Positions 1 through 5,113 of a stretch of 5,980 nucleotides of DNA are shown piece after piece (positions within the stretch are counted from its first letter, which is position 1; each line of letters opens with the position of its first letter). Below the pieces are notes generated by a model. It ran no database searches. It was not told the DNA's origin and saw only the letters and a program-made list of their open reading frames with translations. The translations under genes and the position numbers were made by a program. Location: the NCBI GenBank assembly GCA_041562215.1, contig JBFEYJ010000187.1, forward strand, positions 1 to 5,980. Reading direction: 5' to 3'. This stretch comes from JBFEYJ01 sp041562215 (GTDB lineage: Bacteria > Pseudomonadota > Gammaproteobacteria > Thiohalomonadales > Thiohalomonadaceae).

Positions 1-47
1 GAGATCAGAGACGAGATTCAGGTGAAAATAGACGAGGGGAGAGATAA

Positions 48-188
48 GTGCGTTATATGCGAGGTTTGAGCATGAATACGCGAGTGAAGTGCACACCTTC
101 TTCCCGCGGCCTTGGTACCAGCTTTTGGAAGTATGCGTTCACCACAGGGCGGCAAGGCGGTATTATGCTGAGCATTCCGCCGAACTGA
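48..188 (+). CDS. Possible short leader ORF (46 codons), hypothetical
   Basis: A short reading frame starts with GTG at 48 (or ATG at 57 or 72) and stops with TGA at 186-188, three bases before the ATG at 191 of the membrane-protein gene. A strong purine-rich ribosome binding site, GAGGGGAGAG at 34-43, is correctly spaced from GTG 48, and a second one (GAGG, 61-64) is spaced 7 bases from ATG 72. The predicted peptide is small and basic, with no membrane segment and no domain I recognise. Since the next gene has no visible ribosome binding site of its own, translation of this frame could feed ribosomes into it by coupling. This is an inference; frames of this size occur by chance, and a candidate promoter lies inside it. 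Confidence 0.25.
   Translation: MRYMRGLSMNTRVKCTPSSRGLGTSFWKYAFTTGRQGGIMLSIPPN
138..166 (+). promoter_or_regulatory. Candidate sigma-70 promoter before the membrane-protein gene
   Basis: TTCACC at 138-143 (4 of 6 matches to TTGACA) is separated by 17 bases from TATTAT at 161-166 (5 of 6 matches to TATAAT). Transcription would begin near 173, giving a leader of about 18 bases before ATG 191. This favours ATG 191 or 206 over the GTG at 89 as the start of the next gene. The call rests only on consensus match and spacing. Confidence 0.35.
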
Positions 189-190
189 TA

Positions 191-712
191 ATGGGCACAC
201 GAATAATGGAAGCACTCTTTCGGGCGATAGCGTCGATAGCCATGCTACAGCGTGGGCCACAGATCTTGCCGGCATCCCGCCATCTGATGGCTTTGGCACT
301 GGCGGCGCACCTGGGCACGGGTGTGTTACTGGGAATGTACGCGCTTTCTTCCGGGATGGCGCTGCTGTCAGCTTTTGTGGGTACCCTGATCATGGTTGCG
401 CTGGTGCATGGATTGTTGCTGCTGCATCAACGGCAGGCGCGGGTAATGCAGACACTGACAGCGCTGGCCGGTTGTGAGGTGCTGATTGGTCTTTTGGCGC
501 TGCCGCTGACGGCCCTCTATTATGCCGGCGGAGGAGTGGCGGAACTGGCCGCACTGCTCTCCCTGCTGTTGTTCGTGTGGAATGTGACCGTGGCGGCGCA
601 TATCTTCCGCCATGCACTGGATGTGTCCATGTGGATGGGAGTGTTGTTTGCTGTTGGATATACCTTGATTTCGTTGAGCCTGAGCGGGTTTTTGGGACCG
701 GCTGGGGCTTAA
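191..712 (+). CDS. Five-helix integral membrane protein of unknown function
   Basis: The 173-residue product is mostly hydrophobic, with about five membrane-spanning segments at residues 31-52, 56-78, 90-112, 117-139 and 149-169. A short amphipathic N-terminal stretch precedes them and carries the motif LQRGPQILPAS (about residues 19-29). The segment layout resembles small YIP1-like inner-membrane proteins, and I recall comparable proteins with an RGPQ-LP-S motif in other Proteobacteria, but I cannot assign a function. The frame extends upstream to a GTG at 89; those extra 34 residues are polar and unlike the rest, and a candidate promoter lies inside that stretch, so I chose ATG 191 (ATG 206 is also possible). 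No clear ribosome binding site precedes either ATG. The gene is on the same strand as mpl, 190 bases ahead of it, so co-transcription is possible. No catalytic or metal-binding motif is visible. Confidence 0.65.
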   Translation: MGTRIMEALFRAIASIAMLQRGPQILPASRHLMALALAAHLGTGVLLGMYALSSGMALLSAFVGTLIMVALVHGLLLLHQRQARVMQTLTALAGCEVLIGLLALPLTALYYAGGGVAELAALLSLLLFVWNVTVAAHIFRHALDVSMWMGVLFAVGYTLISLSLSGFLGPAGA

Positions 713-902
713 AGCGAGGTTCAAGGATTCAGGTGCCCTGGAATGGGAGCGGTATCTGCCCGCGATGTATTCAACCTTCCCTCCTGCTTGGGGTGGAAGG
801 TGGTGACGGGTGTGTTTCGGAGCAGAGTCTCTTCGGTGAACGGTTTGCCTGCGAAGTAGACTCCTGGAGGACTTTCTGCGCGAATTATTAGAGGGTGAGG
901 GT
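713..902 (+). other. Gap before mpl with two imperfect dyads
   Basis: This 190-base gap has no credible gene. It contains a short hairpin (727-733 pairing with 737-744, one bulged base, 3-base loop) just past the membrane-protein stop, and a longer one with a perfect 7-base stem, ACCTTCC at 774-780 and GGAAGGT at 795-801, plus weaker inner pairing. Neither is followed by a run of T, so neither is a standard intrinsic terminator. I found no convincing promoter for mpl here; mpl may be read through from upstream. Confidence 0.4.
891..900 (+). promoter_or_regulatory. Ribosome binding site that fixes the TTG start of mpl
   Basis: GAGGGTGAGG lies just upstream of TTG 903. The GAGGG part (891-895) is 7 bases from that codon, which is ideal spacing. 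Together with the position where homology to E. coli Mpl begins, it decides the non-ATG start. Confidence 0.7.
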
Positions 903-2252
903 TTGAAAGTACATATTCTCGGCATTTGCGGTACCTTCATGGGCGGGGTGGCACTGCTGGCACGTTCTCTTGGCCATGAGGTGAGCGGCCAGGATGCCGG
1001 TGTCTACCCCCCGATGAGCACACAGCTTGAGGAGCAGGGCATTGTCTTGCACGAGGGCTATGCGCCGGAGGCGATCCCCGCGGATGTGGATATGGTCGTT
1101 ATCGGTAATGCGCTGTCCCGTGGCAACCCCGCAGTCGAATATGTGCTTAACCGCGGTTTGCCTTATACCTCAGGGGCACAGTGGCTGAGCGATAACCTAC
1201 TGCGCGATTGCTGGGTGCTGGCGGTGGCCGGAACTCACGGCAAAACGACGACCGCCTCGATGCTGGCCTGGATCCTGGAGTACGCGGGTATCCAGCCGGG
1301 CTTTCTCATCGGCGGCATTCCCCAGAATTTCGGCCTCTCTGCCCGTCGTGGCGGCAGTCCATTCTTTGTTGTGGAAGCCGATGAGTATGACACCGCCTTT
1401 TTCGATAAGCGCTCCAAGTTCGTTCACTACCGCCCGCGCACTCTGGTAATGAACAACCTGGAGTTCGATCATGCGGATATTTTCCCGGACCTGGCGGCGA
1501 TCCAGCGTCAGTTTCACCACTTGGTACGTACTGTTCCCGGAGAAGGTTTGATCCTTGCCCCGGCGGATGACCACAATCTCGAGTCGGTGTTCAGGATGGG
1601 CTGTTGGACGCCGTGCGAGTATTCCGGCAGTGAGGAGGGCTGGTCGGTGAGCAACACCGCCGCTGACGGCAGTCGCTTTGAGGTCTGCTGGCGTGGCGCT
1701 TCCCAGGGTACAGTGGCGTGGGAGTTGCTCGGCGCACACAACGTGAGCAATGCGCTTGTGGCCATTGGTGCCGCGCGCCATGCAGGAGTGCCGGCGGCAC
1801 AGGCCACCGAGGCACTGTGCCAGTTCAAAAATGTTAAACGCCGCATGGAGCTGCGTGGCGAGGTCAATAATATTCATGTCTACGACGACTTCGCCCACCA
1901 TCCCACAGCCATTGCCACAACACTCAGCGGCTTGCGCAATAATGTTGGCAGCGCACGCATTATCGCTGTGCTCGAACCGCGCTCCAACACCATGCGCATG
2001 GGCGTGCACAAGGATACACTGTTGCCCTCGCTGGTCGATGCGGACAGGGTCTTTATCTACGCCCCTCAAGATCTCGGCTGGCAGTTGCCGAATAGCGCAC
2101 CGGGATCGGTCACCGCCTGTGAGGATTTCGAGCAGTTGCTGAGCGCGGTGATTGCCGAGGCGAAGCCGGGAGATCAGATCCTGGTGATGAGCAATGGCGG
2201 GTTCGGGGGAATTCATGGGAAGTTGCTGGAGGGGTTGGGATACGCTTCCTAG
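903..2252 (+). CDS. mpl: UDP-N-acetylmuramate:L-alanyl-gamma-D-glutamyl-meso-diaminopimelate ligase
   Basis: Mpl is a cytoplasmic Mur ligase that, using ATP, joins the tripeptide L-Ala-gamma-D-Glu-meso-DAP recovered from old cell wall to UDP-MurNAc, feeding it back into peptidoglycan synthesis. The 449-residue protein (E. coli Mpl is about 457) aligns from its first residue to its last. An N-terminal nucleotide-binding fold has GICGTFMGG at 7-15 and YPPMSTQLEEQGI at 35-47. The central ATPase domain has the P-loop GTHGKTTT at 110-117, EADEYD at 158-163, NNLEFDHADIF at 184-194 and the HN pair at 279-280. The C-terminal ligase domain has DDFAHHPTA at 328-336, EPRSNTMRMG at 358-367 and SNGGFGGIH at 430-438. 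The combination HILGICGTFMGG plus DDFAHHPTA distinguishes it from MurC. The start is TTG, supported by a well-placed ribosome binding site and by homology. All key residues appear intact. Confidence 0.97.
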   Translation: MKVHILGICGTFMGGVALLARSLGHEVSGQDAGVYPPMSTQLEEQGIVLHEGYAPEAIPADVDMVVIGNALSRGNPAVEYVLNRGLPYTSGAQWLSDNLLRDCWVLAVAGTHGKTTTASMLAWILEYAGIQPGFLIGGIPQNFGLSARRGGSPFFVVEADEYDTAFFDKRSKFVHYRPRTLVMNNLEFDHADIFPDLAAIQRQFHHLVRTVPGEGLILAPADDHNLESVFRMGCWTPCEYSGSEEGWSVSNTAADGSRFEVCWRGASQGTVAWELLGAHNVSNALVAIGAARHAGVPAAQATEALCQFKNVKRRMELRGEVNNIHVYDDFAHHPTAIATTLSGLRNNVGSARIIAVLEPRSNTMRMGVHKDTLLPSLVDADRVFIYAPQDLGWQLPNSAPGSVTACEDFEQLLSAVIAEAKPGDQILVMSNGGFGGIHGKLLEGLGYAS

Positions 2253-2416
2253 CCCAAGGCTATGCGGTATCGCCGGTACCCTGTCATGCGGGGGACTCCA
2301 TGGTCAGGCCAAGCTGACGTGAAGCGAGACCAATCCACTAATATTTCCCCTATCTCTCTCCACAGGCTATCCTAACCAGATTCCTTGACACCCCTGATCC
2401 ACCTGCCGCGGTTTTT
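2253..2416 (+). other. Gap between mpl and ubiX
   Basis: No gene fits in this 164-base gap. It has small dyads, GTCAG at 2303-2307 with CTGAC at 2314-2318 and GGTA at 2266-2269 with TACC at 2277-2280, but no T-run, so no intrinsic terminator for mpl is evident. A weak promoter candidate is CTGACG (2314-2319) with TAATAT (2339-2344), spaced 19 bases. A perfect TTGACA at 2385-2390 has no matching -10 element. No ribosome binding site is visible directly before the ubiX ATG. From about 2331 the plus strand turns pyrimidine-rich. Confidence 0.4.
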
Positions 2417-3052
2417 ATGTCGAACAGCAATAACGCTATTTCCCTGGCCATGACCGGCGCCTCCGGCGCCCCATACGGACTCCGCTTGCTGGAGTGCCTG
2501 CTTGCGGCAGGGTGTGATGTCTACCTGATGGTGTCCGCTCCCGCACTGGTCGTGCTGGCGACCGAAACCGATCTCGACGTGCCGGGCCGCCCTGGGGCGA
2601 TGCAGGCGTTCTTTACCGAGCGTTTCGGCGCCAGACCGGGGCAGCTGCAGGTGTTCGGGCGAGAGCAGTGGATGGCGCCGGTGGCCAGTGGCTCGAATGC
2701 GCCGCGCTCGATGGTGGTTTGTCCCTGTTCAACCGGCACGCTCTCCGCAATTGCCACCGGCGCAAGCAATAACCTTATCGAGCGGGCGGCTGATGTGATG
2801 ATCAAGGAACGGCGTCAGCTTATCCTGGTGCCGCGTGAGATGCCTTTCTCACCGATCCACCTGGAAAACATGACCAAGCTGGCGCAGCTCGGTGTCACCA
2901 TAATGCCGGCTTGTCCCGGTTTTTATCACAAACCGACTTCGCTGCAGGAGATAGTCGACTTCGTGGTGGCTCGAGTTCTCGATCATCTTGGCGTACCGCA
3001 GCAGCTTGTATCGCGTTGGGGTGATGACAATGATGGCGATGAACAGGTGTAG
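2417..3052 (+). CDS. ubiX: Flavin prenyltransferase UbiX
   Basis: UbiX joins a dimethylallyl group to reduced FMN to form prenylated FMN, the cofactor of the UbiD decarboxylase in ubiquinone synthesis; it is a soluble dodecamer in known cases. The 211-residue protein is very similar to P. aeruginosa UbiX as I recall it, with numbering shifted by one. The FMN-binding start TGASGAPYG is at 13-21, and residues matching the catalytic and phosphate-binding set are present: Ser16, Glu50, Lys130, Glu141, Tyr170 and Arg186. Other family motifs are CPCSTGTLSAIATG at 102-115, ERAADVMIKERR at 122-133, PREMPFSPIHLENM at 139-152 and PGFYHKP at 167-173. It carries the longer segment around residues 60-88 that the Pseudomonas type has and E. 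coli UbiX lacks. Its 3' end overlaps the LON-domain gene by about 14 bases, suggesting a shared message. Older annotations call such proteins aromatic acid decarboxylases. Confidence 0.96.
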   Translation: MSNSNNAISLAMTGASGAPYGLRLLECLLAAGCDVYLMVSAPALVVLATETDLDVPGRPGAMQAFFTERFGARPGQLQVFGREQWMAPVASGSNAPRSMVVCPCSTGTLSAIATGASNNLIERAADVMIKERRQLILVPREMPFSPIHLENMTKLAQLGVTIMPACPGFYHKPTSLQEIVDFVVARVLDHLGVPQQLVSRWGDDNDGDEQV

Positions 3053-3623
3053 CATCCCACTTTTCCCCCTGCACACGGTGCTGTTTCCCGGCGGCCCGCT
3101 GGCGTTGCGGATTTTCGAGCCCCGTTATCTGGATATGGTCAGCCGCTGTTTGAGGCAGGAAACGGGTTTCGGAGTGGTGCTGATCCGCGACGGCAAAGAG
3201 GTGGGTGGGGTTCCTGAAGTGTACGAGGTTGGTACGTTTGGGCGTATCAGCTATTGGGAGCAGCGTCGGGATGGTCTGTTTGGCATTACGTTTACCGGCG
3301 AGCAGCGCTTTCGTATCCTCAAACAGGAGATCAAGCCCGACCAGCTGATGATTGCCGAGGTGGAACTATTGCCCAATGAGCCTTCTGTCGTGGTGCCGGG
3401 GAAGTACCGGGAACTGGTCGACATGCTGCTGCGGATCCTCAATGAGCTTGGGCAACCCTACCAGAGCATGCCGAAGGCCTATGATGACAGCGCCTGGGTT
3501 GGGGCGCGATTGGTTGAGTTGCTGCCGCTTGAGCTGGCACAGAAGCAGCGTCTTCTGCAACTCAATGATCCGTTGGAGCGGCTGTTGAAACTTGCCGCTC
3601 TCACCGGCCTGAAAAATATGTGA
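3039..3623 (+). CDS. Stand-alone LON substrate-binding (N-terminal) domain protein
   Basis: The 194-residue product corresponds to the N-terminal substrate-binding domain of Lon protease only; the AAA+ and Ser-Lys protease domains are absent, as is normal for this family (PA4018-like). It opens with IPLFPLHTVLFPGGPL at 6-21, followed by the characteristic FEPRYLDM at 26-33, GFGVVLI at 43-49, a VGTFGRI strand at 64-70 and FTGEQRFRI at 85-93, which matches the Lon 'EGLQRARI' region; the C-terminal third is predicted helical. A soluble cytoplasmic protein that binds unfolded or other client proteins is the usual guess; the true role is unknown. Several in-frame start codons cluster at GTG 3021 and ATG 3024, 3030, 3033 and 3039; I chose 3039 because family members begin just before the PLFPL motif. 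GGGGTG at 3018-3023 would instead suit 3030 or 3033. All options overlap ubiX, pointing to translational coupling. Confidence 0.9.
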   Translation: MNRCSIPLFPLHTVLFPGGPLALRIFEPRYLDMVSRCLRQETGFGVVLIRDGKEVGGVPEVYEVGTFGRISYWEQRRDGLFGITFTGEQRFRILKQEIKPDQLMIAEVELLPNEPSVVVPGKYRELVDMLLRILNELGQPYQSMPKAYDDSAWVGARLVELLPLELAQKQRLLQLNDPLERLLKLAALTGLKNM

Positions 3624-3631
3624 CGCAAGAC

Positions 3632-3661
3632 TTGGCATGCCCAATGGCGTATCGCTAAACT
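3632..3661 (+). promoter_or_regulatory. Candidate sigma-70 promoter for the PA2779-PA2778 pair
   Basis: TTGGCA at 3632-3637 (5 of 6 matches) is followed after 18 bases by TAAACT at 3656-3661 (4 of 6). Transcription would start near 3668 and leave a leader of about 23 bases that contains the ribosome binding site. The -35 element overlaps an 8-base palindrome, GGCATGCC at 3634-3641, which could be an operator or chance. No terminator for the LON gene is visible, so read-through from upstream is also possible. Confidence 0.35.
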
Positions 3662-3681
3662 GAATTGACAACTTTTCACCC

Positions 3682-3690
3682 GAGGGGGAG
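3682..3690 (+). promoter_or_regulatory. Strong ribosome binding site of the PA2779-family gene
   Basis: GAGGGGGAG directly precedes tandem ATG codons at 3691 and 3694. The spacing suits either codon and excludes the later in-frame ATG at 3712, so the full signal peptide is translated. Confidence 0.7.
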
Positions 3691-4089
3691 ATGATGCTGC
3701 ACTCAAAAGTAATGAAAAATATTGGTTCGCTGTTAGCCATACTGGGCTTGCTTGGTGGGCAACTGGCTCCAGCCCATGCCTCGATGGTCGGCACCACCAC
3801 AGCGATGCAGCAGGCGCAGCGCAGTTTCGAACGGGCGGAACTGCTCGAAATGCTTGACCGCGATGCAGCACGAAGTCAATTACAGTCAATGGGAGTCGAT
3901 GCCGAGGCGGCAAAGCAACGGGTGGCGGCGATGACCGATGCTGAGATCAGCGAGCTCAACGCTCGCCTCGCCGATATGCCAGCGGGTGGTGATGCTGTCG
4001 GTGTGATTATTTTGCTGTTTATTATCTTTGTCATCACCGATATGCTGGGCGCCACCGATATTTTCCCCTTCATTCACCCGGTAAGATAA
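3691..4089 (+). CDS. PA2779-family small exported protein
   Basis: The 132-residue protein has a clear Sec signal peptide: a charged start, a hydrophobic core at about 11-24 and a likely signal peptidase I site after Ala-His-Ala at 28-30. The mature part begins with a helical, charged region (about 38-96) containing the family-like stretch MGVDAEAAKQRVAAMTDAEI at 67-86. A Pro-Ala-Gly-Gly sequence at 97-100 comes next, then a very hydrophobic segment (about 103-117) and the tail TDMLGATDIFPFIHPVR. This pattern is that of the PA2779 family, which is typically encoded next to a PA2778-type C39-like peptidase, as here. Its function is unknown. It probably sits in the periplasm, held by the C-terminal hydrophobic segment. 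The Gly-Gly before that segment makes it a candidate substrate of the neighbouring peptidase, which is an inference. Start 3691 or 3694 is fixed by the ribosome binding site. Confidence 0.88.
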   Translation: MMLHSKVMKNIGSLLAILGLLGGQLAPAHASMVGTTTAMQQAQRSFERAELLEMLDRDAARSQLQSMGVDAEAAKQRVAAMTDAEISELNARLADMPAGGDAVGVIILLFIIFVITDMLGATDIFPFIHPVR

Positions 4090-4092
4090 GTC

Positions 4093-5109
4093 TTGCCAAG
4101 CGTCATCCGTAGCGCCGGCCGTCTGGCTGGCGCCATCTTCTTTATTCTCCAGCTTTCCGCTTGCAGCTATACACAGCAGAGCGCGCGCCTTGAGCAGGCC
4201 CCACCTCCCAGCCTGTCGTCCAGTGAAGAGCTGAAGCAAACCCCTTTCTTTGCCCAGCAACGGTATCAATGCGGTCCGGCGGCATTGGCTATGGTGCTGG
4301 TTGACCGCGGTGTCGAGGTTAACCCCGATGAGCTTGTCGACAAGGTCTATCTGCCGAAGCGCCAGGGAAGCGTGCCTGTAGAGATGGAGGCGGCAGCCCG
4401 CGGCTACGGCATGCTGGTCTATCCGCTGTCCAAGGACCTGGAGGCTCTGCTTCTTGAGGTTGCGTCCGGCAATCCGGTGTTGGTGTTGCAGAATCTGGCT
4501 TTTGGATGGTGGCCTCGCTGGCACTACGCGGTAGTTGTTGGGTACGACCTGAATGAGGGGACGATCACACTTCGTTCCGGTGTCACCCGCCGTTATGTGG
4601 CGTCGCTGGGCCTGTTTGAGACCACCTGGCGACGCGCGGATTATTGGGCGAGAGTGGTCCTCCCTCCGGACACCATTCCGGCAAGCGCAACGGCGCTGCG
4701 CTACATCGAGGCGGCAGTGGCGCTTGAACAGAGCAAGCAGGATGCGGCGGCACGTGCCGCCTACCGGTCCGCAACTGAGCGCTGGCCGGACTCGGCTCTG
4801 GCCTGGCTGGCCCAGGGAAACCTGGCCTATCGTCTGGGAAAGGGAGAGGAGGCTGAGGAGGCTTTTCGTCACGGCCTGGAGGCCGAGCCGTCGAATGCGG
4901 CGTTATGGAACAATTTGGCTTATGCCCTGGTGCTTCGGCAGTGCGGTTCGCAGGCCCTGGCGGCGGTGCGGTGCGCTATCGCTTTGTCCCCGGACGTGGC
5001 GGAATACCACGACAGCCTGCGGGAGTTGGCGACCGTCTCTCAGGAAACGGAGGGATGCGCACCGGTTATCTGCCCGGCGAATGGGGCGTCACAGGGTAAT
5101 AGTGAGTAA
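4093..5109 (+). CDS. PA2778-family lipoprotein cysteine peptidase (C39-like) with TPR-like repeats
   Basis: The 338-residue product begins with a lipoprotein signal: hydrophobic core at about 11-22 and lipobox Leu-Ser-Ala-Cys with the lipidated Cys at 24. Residue +2 is Ser, not Asp, so outer-membrane sorting is expected. A linker is followed by a C39-like peptidase domain at about 47-190: QQRYQCGPAALAMVL at 55-69 gives the nucleophile Cys60 and a nearby Gln55/56 for the oxyanion hole, and RWHYAVVVGYD at 142-152 gives His144. The usual Asp or Asn after the His is not obvious, since that strand reads TLRSG (159-163). From about 203 to 303 there are helical TPR-like repeats, including WLAQGNLAYRLGKGEEAEEAF and LWNNLAYALVLRQ. 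The start is TTG, the first possible start after the preceding gene's stop in the same frame; no good ribosome binding site is seen, so it probably depends on coupling. The substrate is unknown. Confidence 0.9.
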   Translation: MPSVIRSAGRLAGAIFFILQLSACSYTQQSARLEQAPPPSLSSSEELKQTPFFAQQRYQCGPAALAMVLVDRGVEVNPDELVDKVYLPKRQGSVPVEMEAAARGYGMLVYPLSKDLEALLLEVASGNPVLVLQNLAFGWWPRWHYAVVVGYDLNEGTITLRSGVTRRYVASLGLFETTWRRADYWARVVLPPDTIPASATALRYIEAAVALEQSKQDAAARAAYRSATERWPDSALAWLAQGNLAYRLGKGEEAEEAFRHGLEAEPSNAALWNNLAYALVLRQCGSQALAAVRCAIALSPDVAEYHDSLRELATVSQETEGCAPVICPANGASQGNSE

Positions 5110-5113
5110 GAGT

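Larger units (their letters stand above)
1..190. other. Left-edge region without a firm gene
   Basis: No confident gene lies here. One plus-strand frame is open from the left edge to a TGA at 67-69 and would encode a 22-residue acidic tail; it could be the 3' end of an upstream gene, but it uses AGA and ATA codons that are scarce in the neighbouring genes, so I do not call it. A second frame ends in TAA at 45-47 and is followed at once by a GTG that opens a short reading frame (48-188, listed separately). Bases 1-45 are strikingly purine-rich on the plus strand. A candidate promoter for the downstream membrane-protein gene sits at 138-166. Confidence 0.5.

Noticed and set aside
1..69. Open left-edge frame ending in TGA at 67-69 as the tail of an upstream gene
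   Set aside because: Only 22 codons are visible, with AGA and ATA codons unusual for this window; not enough to call.
89..190. GTG at 89 as start of the membrane protein
   Set aside because: It adds 34 polar residues unlike the rest, has no ribosome binding site, and lies upstream of the best candidate promoter.
1197..2216. Long minus-strand open frame inside mpl
   Set aside because: Its product resembles no family I know, and it lies wholly within the strongly conserved mpl coding sequence; a shadow frame from GC-rich codons.
2266..2332. Intrinsic terminator after mpl
   Set aside because: The dyads have stems of 5 bases or fewer and no T-run follows.
2385..2390. Perfect TTGACA before ubiX as a promoter -35 element
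   Set aside because: No -10-like hexamer occurs 15-19 bases downstream; that stretch is GC-rich (CCGCGG).
3632..3650. Sigma-54 type promoter (TTGGCA ... GGC)
   Set aside because: The GG and GC dinucleotides are 13 rather than 12 bases apart and the -12 region lacks TTGC.
3665..3670. Perfect TTGACA before the PA2779-family gene as a -35 element
   Set aside because: The -10 position would fall on the ribosome binding site and start codon with no matching sequence; the TTGGCA/TAAACT pair just upstream fits better.
3886..4872. Long minus-strand open frame across the PA2779 and peptidase genes
   Set aside because: It runs antisense through two genes with recognisable signal peptides and motifs, and its product has no coherent domain.
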